From Yoonia sp. (lineage in GTDB: Bacteria; Pseudomonadota; Alphaproteobacteria; Rhodobacterales; Rhodobacteraceae): a stretch of 64,000 nucleotides of DNA. The stretch spans positions 1 through 64,000 of the forward strand of contig NZ_JANQTS010000128.1 of the NCBI RefSeq assembly GCF_030731595.1. Direction: 5' to 3'. The translations under genes were made by a program, and so were the position numbers. This document shows positions 35,722-43,935 of the stretch, piece by piece. The notes beneath the pieces were generated by a model. The model saw only the letters and a program-made list of their open reading frames with translations, was not told the origin of the DNA and searched no databases. Within the stretch, counting starts at the first letter, position 1. Each line of letters begins with the position of its first letter.

Positions 35722-36519
35722 ATGGCGGATTATCCGAACTTGAATGCCAAGATCAAAATCTCTGCACCGTTGCCGCATCAAAGCCGCGCGGCATGTCGTG
35801 TTGCGTCAACTGTTGTTGAAGAGATCGGGATCCGGTTGGATGAGACTGTTCTCGCGAAACTGTACACAGCGGTTGTCAGTCCAGATGCCGATGATTGCAG
35901 GCAAGCGGTCAAAGAAGTGGTGGCGACTGGCGTCCGGCCAGAAGATCTTTCAGACTTCTATATTCCATCCATTGCCCGCAAGATGGGCGACCTTTGGTGT
36001 GTCGATGAACTCAGTTTTGCCAGCGTGACCATCGGCGCGTCGCGATTGCAGGCCATGCTAAGGGTCCTGGGGCCAGACTGGTCTAGCAACGCTGCTTCTG
36101 ATCCACATGCGCCGTCGCTCTTGTTGGTGGTACCACAGGATGTTTACCACACACTTGGTGCGATTGTTCTGAGCGGTCAATTGCGGCGCAAGGGACTGTC
36201 TGTAAAGCTTATTTTGGGTGGCAAGCCCGAAGACATTGCAAAGCGGATTTCAATTACTAAATATGATGGTATCTTCATATCATCCTCTGTTGGTGAAGCC
36301 CTTTATACGTTGCGCCTGCTGGTAGATGCCGTGCGGTCTTCGACTAAAAAACCACCGCCCATCGTGGTGGGCGGAACCATTCTGGAGGTCGAGACGAAAG
36401 AGAATGTAATTGCGCTGACAGGGGCTGATTATGCCACTAGAAATCCAGAAGAGGCCTTGAAACTTTGCGGCCTTCAAGACATCACGCACAACAGCATAAA
36501 AATGAAACACGGGACCTGA
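35722..36519 (+). CDS. ppaA: PpaA/AerR-type cobalamin-binding regulator
   Basis: A 265-residue protein with a B12-binding domain: helical cap (residues about 40-115, with IPSIARKMGDLWCVDELSFASVTIGASRLQ) then a Rossmann-like core (LLLVVPQDVYHTLGAIVLSGQLRRKGL). The histidine in DVYHTLG lies where AerR coordinates cobalamin. AerR/PpaA proteins counteract CrtJ/PpsR repression under low oxygen or light. Its position just before ppsR is the same as in Rhodobacter. No DNA-binding domain is visible, so it probably acts through PpsR. Confidence 0.9.
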   Translation: MADYPNLNAKIKISAPLPHQSRAACRVASTVVEEIGIRLDETVLAKLYTAVVSPDADDCRQAVKEVVATGVRPEDLSDFYIPSIARKMGDLWCVDELSFASVTIGASRLQAMLRVLGPDWSSNAASDPHAPSLLLVVPQDVYHTLGAIVLSGQLRRKGLSVKLILGGKPEDIAKRISITKYDGIFISSSVGEALYTLRLLVDAVRSSTKKPPPIVVGGTILEVETKENVIALTGADYATRNPEEALKLCGLQDITHNSIKMKHGT

Positions 36520-36554
36520 TTGATGAGAGCGGCTCCCTCTCAGGCGCGTTGGCA

Positions 36555-37982
36555 ATGACATCCCGTGGGACAAAATACTGGAACAGCGGAGCTATACCGC
36601 TCATTGCTCCAGATATTCTGGGCGATATCATTGCGCAGGTCGCAGATGTCGGAGTCGTCATTTCTGAGAATGGGACAATTCTTTCTGTTCTTGTAAACCC
36701 TTCCAACGATGCCTTTCGCGAACTCGAGCGCTGGGAAGGAAGGAATATTCGCGCTGTTCTGGCCATCGAAAGCGTCGCGAAATTCGAGCAGCGTCTGGGT
36801 GAGTTCCTGCAAGCGAAGGGCTTTATCCGGCCCGTCGAACTGAACCACATTGATGAAAGCGGGAAATGGTCATCGCCAGTCCGCTACAGTTTCCACCGGA
36901 TCGGTCCCGATGGGGCGATTCTGCTGCTTGGCCGCGATCTACGTCCGATTGCCGAAATGCAGCAGCAATTGGTCGAGGCGCAACTCTCGCTCGAGCGCGA
37001 TTATGAAACACAGCGGGAATATGACACGCGTTTTCGGGTTTTGATGGACAGCACCACCGAGGCTGTCCTGTTCGTTTCGGTCCAATCCGGCGAGATCATT
37101 GAAGCAAATGGCGCAGCCACTGTGCTGCTGGATCGCGCTGTCGAGAACCTGGTCGGCACTCAGTTTTCGGATTGCTTTGAAGGACGCAAGCGCGGCGACA
37201 TCGTCGAAGGCTTGGCGACACAGGCAATTTCCGACCTTCACAAGAAGACCACTGCCAATCTACGCGGCAACGGCATGATGGTCGATGTGTTTCCAACCCT
37301 GTTCCGGGCCGCGGGGGAACGGATTTTGTTGTGCCGCCTTGTGCCGATTGACGCGAGCAAGGCAAAGTCAGACGATCTTGGCAAGAATCTGCAGGGGCTT
37401 TACCTCGACGGACCAGAGGCAATCGTTTTTGCTTCCGAATCTGGCGATGTGCTGTCAGCGAATGATGCATTCCTGGACCTGATTGATGCGGCCCATGACG
37501 TGAACGTGCGTGGCCGCAGCCTGAGTGACTACCTGCAACGCGGCAGTGTTGATTTCAAGGTCATGACCGAGAATGCAATCCGGGCTGGTCGCATGCGCAA
37601 TTATGCAACCAAACTGAACGGCTCTTATGGCAATCCACGGTCTGTGGACGTGTCGGTCACCAAACTGTCGGCCGGAACACAGAATATTTTTGCATTCGTT
37701 CTGCGTGATGCCAATCGCGCAGAAGCAACGCAGTCCCGTCCACATCCAACCAGTGACGAAAGCATGCGGTCTGTGGCAGAGCTGGTCGGCAGCGCGACGC
37801 TCAAAGACATCGTCGCCGAGACGACAAATGTCGTCGAAAAGATGTGTATTGAAACAGCCGTTGAGCTGACAATGAACAATCGCGTTGCAGCCGCAGAGAT
37901 GCTGGGGCTTTCACGACAGTCGCTTTACGTAAAGCTGCGCAAGTTTGGCCTGCTGAGCCGTGAGATAGACGGCGAAGAGTAG
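36555..37982 (+). CDS. ppsR: PpsR/CrtJ transcriptional repressor of photosynthesis genes
   Basis: A 475-residue regulator with an N-terminal domain, a glutamine-rich linker (LRPIAEMQQQLVEAQLSLERDYETQ), two further PAS domains and a Fis-type helix-turn-helix at the C-terminus (NNRVAAAEMLGLSRQSLYVKL). The two redox cysteines known in this family are kept: one in ERILLCRLVP and one just before the HTH in VEKMCIETAVEL. It binds TGT-N12-ACA, which occurs four times in this window. The ATG at 36555 is chosen because an earlier start would overlap ppaA; no strong ribosome site is seen. Confidence 0.95.
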   Translation: MTSRGTKYWNSGAIPLIAPDILGDIIAQVADVGVVISENGTILSVLVNPSNDAFRELERWEGRNIRAVLAIESVAKFEQRLGEFLQAKGFIRPVELNHIDESGKWSSPVRYSFHRIGPDGAILLLGRDLRPIAEMQQQLVEAQLSLERDYETQREYDTRFRVLMDSTTEAVLFVSVQSGEIIEANGAATVLLDRAVENLVGTQFSDCFEGRKRGDIVEGLATQAISDLHKKTTANLRGNGMMVDVFPTLFRAAGERILLCRLVPIDASKAKSDDLGKNLQGLYLDGPEAIVFASESGDVLSANDAFLDLIDAAHDVNVRGRSLSDYLQRGSVDFKVMTENAIRAGRMRNYATKLNGSYGNPRSVDVSVTKLSAGTQNIFAFVLRDANRAEATQSRPHPTSDESMRSVAELVGSATLKDIVAETTNVVEKMCIETAVELTMNNRVAAAEMLGLSRQSLYVKLRKFGLLSREIDGEE

Positions 37983-38007
37983 AAACGACCGGCAATGCAC
38001 AAATACA

Positions 38008-38043
38008 AAAGGCCCGCCCTGATTTCTCAGGGCGGGCCTTTCT
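38008..38043. terminator. bidirectional terminator between ppsR and gspD
   Basis: GGCCCGCCCTGA and TCAGGGCGGGCC form a perfect 12-bp stem with a TTTC loop, flanked by AAA and TTT. It can end both ppsR (plus) and the gsp operon (minus), and marks the right edge of the photosynthesis block. Confidence 0.9.
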
Positions 38044-38061
38044 TGGTTTGTTGCGAGTGCC

Positions 38062-40455
38062 TTACTGCGTGGCGGTAAAGCAATCTGTTTTGACATCGAC
38101 GCAGATCTTGCTCGCTGCATCGCGTGACATCGGACCAACTGTCACCATGGTCAGGCCACCAGCTTGGCGGAAACTAGGTGTGAACTGACCCAAGGCCGCA
38201 GAATTCTGACCAACCAGATCGCGCCAGTGCTGCTGGGCATTGTCAGAGGAACTGAACGAGCCAAGCACCGCGATATGACGACCCGCCGGTACAGCTGCCG
38301 CGACAGGGGTGGGGGCAACCTGGGCGACTGCAGGAGTTGCCACAGCAGGGGTCGCAACCACAGAGCGTGCAGCTTCTGCAACGTTTTGCTCAGCTGTTGC
38401 AGAGCGCGCGATGATCGCAGAGTTGGCCGTGTTCATCGTCGGAATGTTCATCTGTGTGCTGAGTGAAGCATCTTCCTGACGAAGCGACTCGACCCGAGAC
38501 CGAAGTTGCTGTGTGACACGGCGTGCGTCCATCCGATCGTTCACGATGCGTGGCGTGATCAGAACCAGCAGTTCTGTCTGCGAACTGCTTCTGGAGCTAC
38601 TCCCGAACAATGCGCCTGCAACGGGCAGATCCTTGAGGATAGGGATGCCGCCATTTCCGTTGGTCCGACGATCCGAGAACAGGCCACCAAGGACGATCGT
38701 TTCACCGCTATCGACTGAGACAGAACTGTCGATCACACGTTGTGAGATGATTGGGTTGCCCGTCGCCTCATCAGTGCTGCCGACAAGGCTGACTTCTTGT
38801 TGGATGTTCAAGATCACTGACCCCGACGAGTTGATGCGCGGCGTCACTTCAAAGATCACACCGGTGTCGCGGTACTCGACCGTCGAGATAAAGACCTCAT
38901 CGGTTGCACTATCCGCATTCTGTGCCGTGCGTACTGATGTCGGAACCTGATCACCAACGACAAGACGCGCGGATTCATTGTTCAGGATCATCAAGTTAGG
39001 CGATGAAATGACGTTGATTGAAGTCATGCTATCCAGCGCATCAATCACAGCATTCGCTGGTGTCCCGCCAAGCGTCAGACCAAAACCGGGAAGGTTTGGC
39101 GCAAGATCAAAGCTTTCGCCGCGCGACAGGACCGCCCGTCCACCACCATCTTCGAGGAAGTATTGCACACCATAACGCAGGTCATCATTCAAAGAAACTT
39201 CGACGATTGTCGCTTCAACCAGAACCTGCCGCTGTGGCACGTCAAGCCGATGCAGGATGCCAAGGATACGCTGGTATTCATCCGGTGTAGAGTGGATCAG
39301 CAGCGTATTTGTTGCTTCGCTGCCGACAACGCGCGTGGCGTTCAGGGTACCCTGTGGCGCAAAGAAATCTGCACTTGCTTGGATCACATCGGCATCCTCG
39401 TTCGAGGTTTCGACCGAGATCCCCAAAATCTGCGAAAGTGTCGGCGCAATATCCGAGGCACGCGCATACTTCATGTCATAGGAATAGACCTGCGCATCAT
39501 TTGCCCCCTCACGGGTCAAACGGTTGATCCAGACGGACACGTTCTCGAGGGCGCGCGGTGTCTTGGCGACCGCAAGAATCGAGTTGTTTTCCGGAATGAC
39601 CTCAAAGACTACAAGTGGTTCAAACGACTCATCCGTTTCCACCACGCGCTCAAGTCCGTTCACGATGGACTGCGCCGAACGACCATTGACGGGAAAGATA
39701 CCAACCGATCGGTTCGCAAGCCAGTCGACGTCAAAGCTCTGGATCGTGTCCTGCCAGGACTGCTGATCAACCGAAGTACCGGCCAGAACCAGAATGTTCC
39801 GCTGGGCATCAATGCCAACAATACCGTCACCCGCGAAAGGCTGGAGGATCGCCGCCATCTCCTGTGCGCCGATATTCCTTAACGGGATCACACGAAGAGT
39901 ATAGCCCGGCAGAACGTCCCGCGAGGTTGATGGCGCAATCGACAGGTTCGCTGAAAGCGGCGAGATCGCGAAAATGTCGCCACGACGCACCAGAACCGCG
40001 TTGTTCTGCGCGAGCGCAAGCTCGAAAACTTCAATCGCGGTGGTGCGTGTCACGGGCTGAGAAGAACGAATGTTCACAGTACCCTGTACGCCGGGGTCAA
40101 TGACGTAATTGACCTGCAGCAACTCGCCAAGGATCGCTGCTGCTGCCGATTCAATATCAACATTCACAAGGTTCAGCGACACAGTTCTTTCGCCGCTCTC
40201 GTTGACAAAATCGCTGTCAATCAAAAGAGGCTGACGGCCCGGAAAGATCGTGCCTTGCCCCGCTTCGACACGCTGACCACCTGTCACGCGCCCTTGTTGG
40301 CGGTTCAATGACGTATTGTCACCATTGTTGCCGAAAATATTGGCAAGCTGCCAACCCGGAAGATTGTTGTCGTTCGATGTACGGTCTGCTTGTGGGAGTT
40401 CTTCACACGCAGCCAGGAACGCGGCGACAGCCGCGAGTATTATGATTTTTTTCAT
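38062..40455 (-). CDS. gspD: type II secretion secretin with C-terminal SPOR-like domain
   Basis: A 797-residue outer-membrane secretin. The start at 40455 gives a lipoprotein signal (MKKIIILAAVAAFLAAC, lipid cysteine at residue 17). N0-N3 periplasmic domains follow, then the secretin core with the signature region VLGGLFSDRR through GIPILKDLPVAGALFGS and TELLVLITPRIV (around residues 580-650). After an alanine/proline/valine-rich linker the last 75 residues (from about 723) look like a SPOR domain (HIAVLGSFSSSDNAQQHW ... TMVTVGPMSRDAA). SPOR domains bind denuded peptidoglycan, so this secretin may anchor itself to the wall; the lipid may replace a pilotin. Last gene of the minus-strand gsp operon. 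The fusion is seen; its role is inferred. Confidence 0.93.
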   Translation of the reverse strand: MKKIIILAAVAAFLAACEELPQADRTSNDNNLPGWQLANIFGNNGDNTSLNRQQGRVTGGQRVEAGQGTIFPGRQPLLIDSDFVNESGERTVSLNLVNVDIESAAAAILGELLQVNYVIDPGVQGTVNIRSSQPVTRTTAIEVFELALAQNNAVLVRRGDIFAISPLSANLSIAPSTSRDVLPGYTLRVIPLRNIGAQEMAAILQPFAGDGIVGIDAQRNILVLAGTSVDQQSWQDTIQSFDVDWLANRSVGIFPVNGRSAQSIVNGLERVVETDESFEPLVVFEVIPENNSILAVAKTPRALENVSVWINRLTREGANDAQVYSYDMKYARASDIAPTLSQILGISVETSNEDADVIQASADFFAPQGTLNATRVVGSEATNTLLIHSTPDEYQRILGILHRLDVPQRQVLVEATIVEVSLNDDLRYGVQYFLEDGGGRAVLSRGESFDLAPNLPGFGLTLGGTPANAVIDALDSMTSINVISSPNLMILNNESARLVVGDQVPTSVRTAQNADSATDEVFISTVEYRDTGVIFEVTPRINSSGSVILNIQQEVSLVGSTDEATGNPIISQRVIDSSVSVDSGETIVLGGLFSDRRTNGNGGIPILKDLPVAGALFGSSSRSSSQTELLVLITPRIVNDRMDARRVTQQLRSRVESLRQEDASLSTQMNIPTMNTANSAIIARSATAEQNVAEAARSVVATPAVATPAVAQVAPTPVAAAVPAGRHIAVLGSFSSSDNAQQHWRDLVGQNSAALGQFTPSFRQAGGLTMVTVGPMSRDAASKICVDVKTDCFTATQ

Positions 40456-40530
40456 GCTCTGCCTCATCAGCCCCGCCCCAAATCTTGTGCCTGGGTGCGC
40501 TTTTATTAGCTGGACATTAACAACAGAGCC

Positions 40531-41190
40531 TTAGCCAAGTGATGCGAAATTACGGACAATGACGAAAATGATACACAGGTGTGTTCCATATGACACGCCC
40601 CTCTGAACCGCCGCCCTTCCGTGAATCCGCACTCTGATAGCGATTTCAACAAGTCCGGAAAGTGCCGCAAAACCAATGAGTAAGAAGCTTTCGAATGGTG
40701 CGAGGAACGCTCCCAGACCCGCCACGAGCCAAACATCGCCAAGGCCCAAGGCCTCTTTTTTCATTGCCCAAAGCACAGTTTGACGCACAGAAAGCAAGAC
40801 GCCTGCTGGCAGCGCCATGTGGATCAAGATGCGCAATGGGTCCGTGGATTGAAAGGCAAAGATAAGCCCCAGAACGATGACACCGATTGTCCATTCGATG
40901 GGCAACCAACGCCACTGCCAGTCGATACCTGCAAGTAGAAAAAGTAGGCAGAGCAAAGCGGCAGTCGACGTCAAACTGGTGTCGATCATCATGACAGCGA
41001 CGACCGAACCGACCATCCCAAGGCCAAGGCCGAGCGAAACTGCACGATACCAACTCCGGGTAAGATGGGGGTCGAAAACACCTCTAAGCAGCCCGCGAAC
41101 GACGATTGGAAGGGGGCCAAAGGTCAAGGCAACGATCAGGACAACGACCGGCAAAGCCGTAACGATGAACCCACCAGTCAGCCCGGTCAT
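40531..41190 (-). CDS. gspO: prepilin peptidase, minimal form
   Basis: A 219-residue membrane protein with about six helices and the two aspartate sites of A24 aspartic peptidases: LAGIDWQWRWLP and GLGDVWLVAGLGAF. It would cleave the pseudopilin leaders of GspG-K. It lacks the N-terminal cytoplasmic domain with two CXXC pairs found in full PilD/GspO, so it may cleave but not N-methylate. It overlaps gspK by 4 bases and precedes gspD by about 75 bases. Confidence 0.85.
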   Translation of the reverse strand: MTGLTGGFIVTALPVVVLIVALTFGPLPIVVRGLLRGVFDPHLTRSWYRAVSLGLGLGMVGSVVAVMMIDTSLTSTAALLCLLFLLAGIDWQWRWLPIEWTIGVIVLGLIFAFQSTDPLRILIHMALPAGVLLSVRQTVLWAMKKEALGLGDVWLVAGLGAFLAPFESFLLIGFAALSGLVEIAIRVRIHGRAAVQRGVSYGTHLCIIFVIVRNFASLG

Positions 41191-42032
41191 CTGAGGATTT
41201 CCAGACCCAAAACATCAAACCGCGTTCGCCCGCGCCGGAAACTGATGCCGCGTTCTGCGACGGTCGCGACAATCTCGACACGAACGCCGCTCGCCAAGAT
41301 GCCCTCTGCCTCGATGGTGTAGACAGGCCCTTCTGTTCCGCCCAGCCAGATCCCAGCGGTACCAAGCTGAGGGAGCGGCTGCCCAGCGCTTCGGCTGTCA
41401 ATAATCCGCGACACGTCACTTGGCCCGACCCCAGGAACGGCGCGTAGCAGGTCGGCAGATGCGGTCCTTGGGTTGATTTGCGCAGTGCCGCTATATGTGG
41501 TCAGCATCCGCCGCGCTTGCAAACTGGCCTCCTGTGGAAAGCCCAACTGCGAAAGCATGATCGCGATCGACGGGAAATCGCCTAAAGCATTGGCGTCTTG
41601 GCGCTGTGAGACAATCACCTGCGCAATTGTCACTGCATCAAATGCGTCGATGCCTTGCCCGTCTCCCAAGCTTTGCAGTGCGGGCCCGATCATCTGAACG
41701 GGGGCATGATTGACATCAAGTTTCCCGCCCTCGTCCCAGATCCGATAGATGGCTTGGCCCTCGGCCATTGAGATGGCAATCGGTGTGCCATCTCTTGGGC
41801 TTCTGGGCACATCGTCTCCAACCCGTCCCAAATCGGCCAAAGCAACGTTCAGCGCACTGCGCGCCAATTCGACTGCACGGCTTGTCTCGACTTCGGCGCG
41901 GGTCGACAGGGCTGTTTGCCTTTGTGTTGCGAGATAGCTGGATGCCGCAAGCAGCAAGCCCAGCGACATCCAAAGGACGGTGAGCAAGATGAAGCCGCGA
42001 AAACGACCGCGTCTTGGGATCAGCGCAACTCG
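41187..42032 (-). CDS. gspK: type II secretion minor pseudopilin K
   Basis: A 281-residue minor pseudopilin. The N-terminus has a basic stretch and prepilin helix (RRGRFRGFILLTVLWMSLG). Two helix-hairpin-helix-like parts typical of GspK appear (INPRTASADLLRAVPGVGPSDVSRI). The best start is TTG 42032 with GGAGGGG five bases upstream; the ATG-like start at 42077 would lie inside gspJ and put too many residues before the leader. It overlaps gspJ by 13 bases. GspK caps the pseudopilus tip. Confidence 0.88.
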   Translation of the reverse strand, partial: RVALIPRRGRFRGFILLTVLWMSLGLLLAASSYLATQRQTALSTRAEVETSRAVELARSALNVALADLGRVGDDVPRSPRDGTPIAISMAEGQAIYRIWDEGGKLDVNHAPVQMIGPALQSLGDGQGIDAFDAVTIAQVIVSQRQDANALGDFPSIAIMLSQLGFPQEASLQARRMLTTYSGTAQINPRTASADLLRAVPGVGPSDVSRIIDSRSAGQPLPQLGTAGIWLGGTEGPVYTIEAEGILASGVRVEIVATVAERGISFRRGRTRFDVLGLEILR

Positions 42033-42691
42033 CAAGGCTGCCCCTCCAACCCACGAAGACCCTGACGCGAGACACAACTTGCACTGCGTGTCGCTGGCAT
42101 CGGCGCAACGATCATCCGCTCAGCGCCGCGTTCAATTGCGACAGCATAGGGGAGGCCCTGTTCCGCCGCGGGCTCGTACGTCCAAGCCCGAGCATTCAAC
42201 CCAATTCCGGCCGCCATATAATAAACGAGACTGAGAGGTTGGTCCGAGACAATAACATCGCTGGCCCGTATCGGCTCATTGCCAAGTCGCACGTCGCGGA
42301 CATCAAAGTGCCGCGTGGCAGAAAGACGGTACAATCCATCCTCTTGCGTGATCCGAAGCGCAATCATAACGGGGCGATTGCTGCGGCTTGTACTGTCATC
42401 CACAATCAAGCGAAATTCTGAGGGCGACCCAAAGAAACGGCTTTCGATTGTACCAAAACCGTCTGTTGTTGCCGACCCCGCCCAAGCCTGCAAAACACGT
42501 CGCGCCGTAAGCCAGTCTGTTGCTTGTTGTTGCAAGACAGAAGGCTGCATCGCCGTCTGTCGCAACCCAAAGGTCGCGCCGGTGAGTAAGGCAATCGTCA
42601 GCGCAGCCACTGAAAGTGCAACCAGTGCCTCGGCCAAGATAAAGCCGCGGGCCGCCGCGTGTCGGCGTCGTCTTGCCCAGCGCGTCGTCAT
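42020..42691 (-). CDS. gspJ: type II secretion minor pseudopilin J
   Basis: A 223-residue protein with a prepilin-type leader (basic start, then ARGFILAEALVALSVAALTIAL). The fifth residue of the helix is the expected glutamate. The periplasmic part is divergent but of normal length for GspJ. Overlaps gspI by 4 bases and gspK by 13. Assignment as J rests on order and size. Confidence 0.82.
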   Translation of the reverse strand: MTTRWARRRRHAAARGFILAEALVALSVAALTIALLTGATFGLRQTAMQPSVLQQQATDWLTARRVLQAWAGSATTDGFGTIESRFFGSPSEFRLIVDDSTSRSNRPVMIALRITQEDGLYRLSATRHFDVRDVRLGNEPIRASDVIVSDQPLSLVYYMAAGIGLNARAWTYEPAAEQGLPYAVAIERGAERMIVAPMPATRSASCVSRQGLRGLEGQPCELR

Positions 42692-43086
42692 AGCGGTGTC
42701 TCGACATAGCGTATACCGCGCAGCACCAAGGGGCTGCCATCCGGGCGATCCGATCCGACGGTGACATAAATGTAAAGCAGCTCATTGGCGCGGATACGAC
42801 CAAGGTCCATGTCGGCCGTTCCGCTTTCCGAGACGACATAGGACCATGCCAGCCCCTGCGCTGTCCCATTGTCTTGGATGCCCGCCCGCACAGGAATATC
42901 GACGCCAACGCGGTCCATGATCTGCGTCGCGACAAGCATCTGTTCGGCCTGGATCGTGGCGCGCTGCTCCATAAAAAGGCCCTGTGACAAGGCTTGGTAA
43001 AACCCTGTGACTGCGATGGCAGCAATCGCCAAAGAGACCAAAGTCTCGATCAGGGTAAAGCCACGTTGCCCGCCCGACCGCTTCAT
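42688..43086 (-). CDS. gspI: type II secretion minor pseudopilin I
   Basis: A 132-residue pseudopilin with leader QRGFTLIETLVSLAIAAIAV, glutamate at position five of the helix. Typical GspI length. It overlaps gspH and gspJ by 4 bases each. Confidence 0.85.
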   Translation of the reverse strand: MKRSGGQRGFTLIETLVSLAIAAIAVTGFYQALSQGLFMEQRATIQAEQMLVATQIMDRVGVDIPVRAGIQDNGTAQGLAWSYVVSESGTADMDLGRIRANELLYIYVTVGSDRPDGSPLVLRGIRYVETPL

Positions 43087-43511
43087 CGTGCGATCCGGAT
43101 TTGGCCGGTCAGCCAGTCCAATGCGACAGAACGGGTGAAATCACCGGCAACCAAAACAAGGTCCAACCCTTCGCTTTCACCAGAAGGGCGGATCACAATC
43201 CTTGCGGACTCTGTTGTGCTTGTCACACCACGCCCGAATTCATAGGAGGCCGTTGGCGTAGCCAAGCTGCGGTCTTCGCGCGAATACTGAACTTCGACCG
43301 GCTGACCTGTTTCTGCCGCCTGCAAACGGGCCTGTTGCAGAATGAGTGCAATCTCGGCCACATCGTTTTGCAATTGCGCACGATCTGAACGGCCCAGCGC
43401 AAAAATGGCGACCGTGCCAACCAATATGACAATCGCAACCGTGACCAAGACCTCGACCATGGCAAAGCCACGGGTGCTGCGACGCCTTTTGCTGCGTCTA
43501 GCCTTCCACAT
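43083..43511 (-). CDS. gspH: type II secretion minor pseudopilin H
   Basis: A 142-residue pseudopilin with a basic leader and TRGFAMVEVLVTVAIVILVG. The C-terminal domain has the GspH-like short strands (PVEVQYSREDRS). The start at ATG 43511 overlaps gspG by 14 bases; 43517 is possible too. The leader is long because of the KRRR run. Confidence 0.83.
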   Translation of the reverse strand: MWKARRSKRRRSTRGFAMVEVLVTVAIVILVGTVAIFALGRSDRAQLQNDVAEIALILQQARLQAAETGQPVEVQYSREDRSLATPTASYEFGRGVTSTTESARIVIRPSGESEGLDLVLVAGDFTRSVALDWLTGQIRIAR

Positions 43512-43935
43512 CGGCATCCACACCCGTCCCGCCGGGGCGTAGGTCCGCACCCAGCGTCCGGATGCGCACCTGCCCCTGATCCAACACATAGATATATGCG
43601 CCGCCCCATGGATCGGCGGGCAGGTTGCCATCACGCAAATAGGGCCCGTTCCAGCCCGGAATTTGATTGTTGTTTTCGACCAGCGCTATCAGACCTTCCT
43701 GTTCTGACGGATAGCGGCCCGTCTCGATCAGAAAAATATCCAAGGCGCTGCGCAACTGCGCAATCTGCGCTTCAGCGGCGTTCACACGCGAATTCTGCAA
43801 CTGGCGGATGGCCCCAGTCCCGACGAGGCCGATCAAAAGGCCCACAATCGCAACAACCACAAGCATCTCGACGAGCGAAAAGCCTGCGCTTGCCGGACGG
43901 CGGCGCTGGGGGCGGGATCTAAAACGAAATCGCAT
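43498..43935 (-). CDS. gspG: type II secretion major pseudopilin G
   Basis: A 145-residue major pseudopilin: leader with SAGFSLVEMLVVVAIVGLLIG and the GspG core (DIFLIETGRYPSEQEGLIALVEN, NGPYLRDGNLPADPWGGAYIY). The DPWG motif and glycine/aspartate-rich C-terminus fit a calcium-stabilised pseudopilin. ATG 43935 overlaps the gspF end by 17 bases. It builds the pseudopilus that pushes substrates through GspD. Confidence 0.92.
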   Translation of the reverse strand: MRFRFRSRPQRRRPASAGFSLVEMLVVVAIVGLLIGLVGTGAIRQLQNSRVNAAEAQIAQLRSALDIFLIETGRYPSEQEGLIALVENNNQIPGWNGPYLRDGNLPADPWGGAYIYVLDQGQVRIRTLGADLRPGGTGVDADVEG

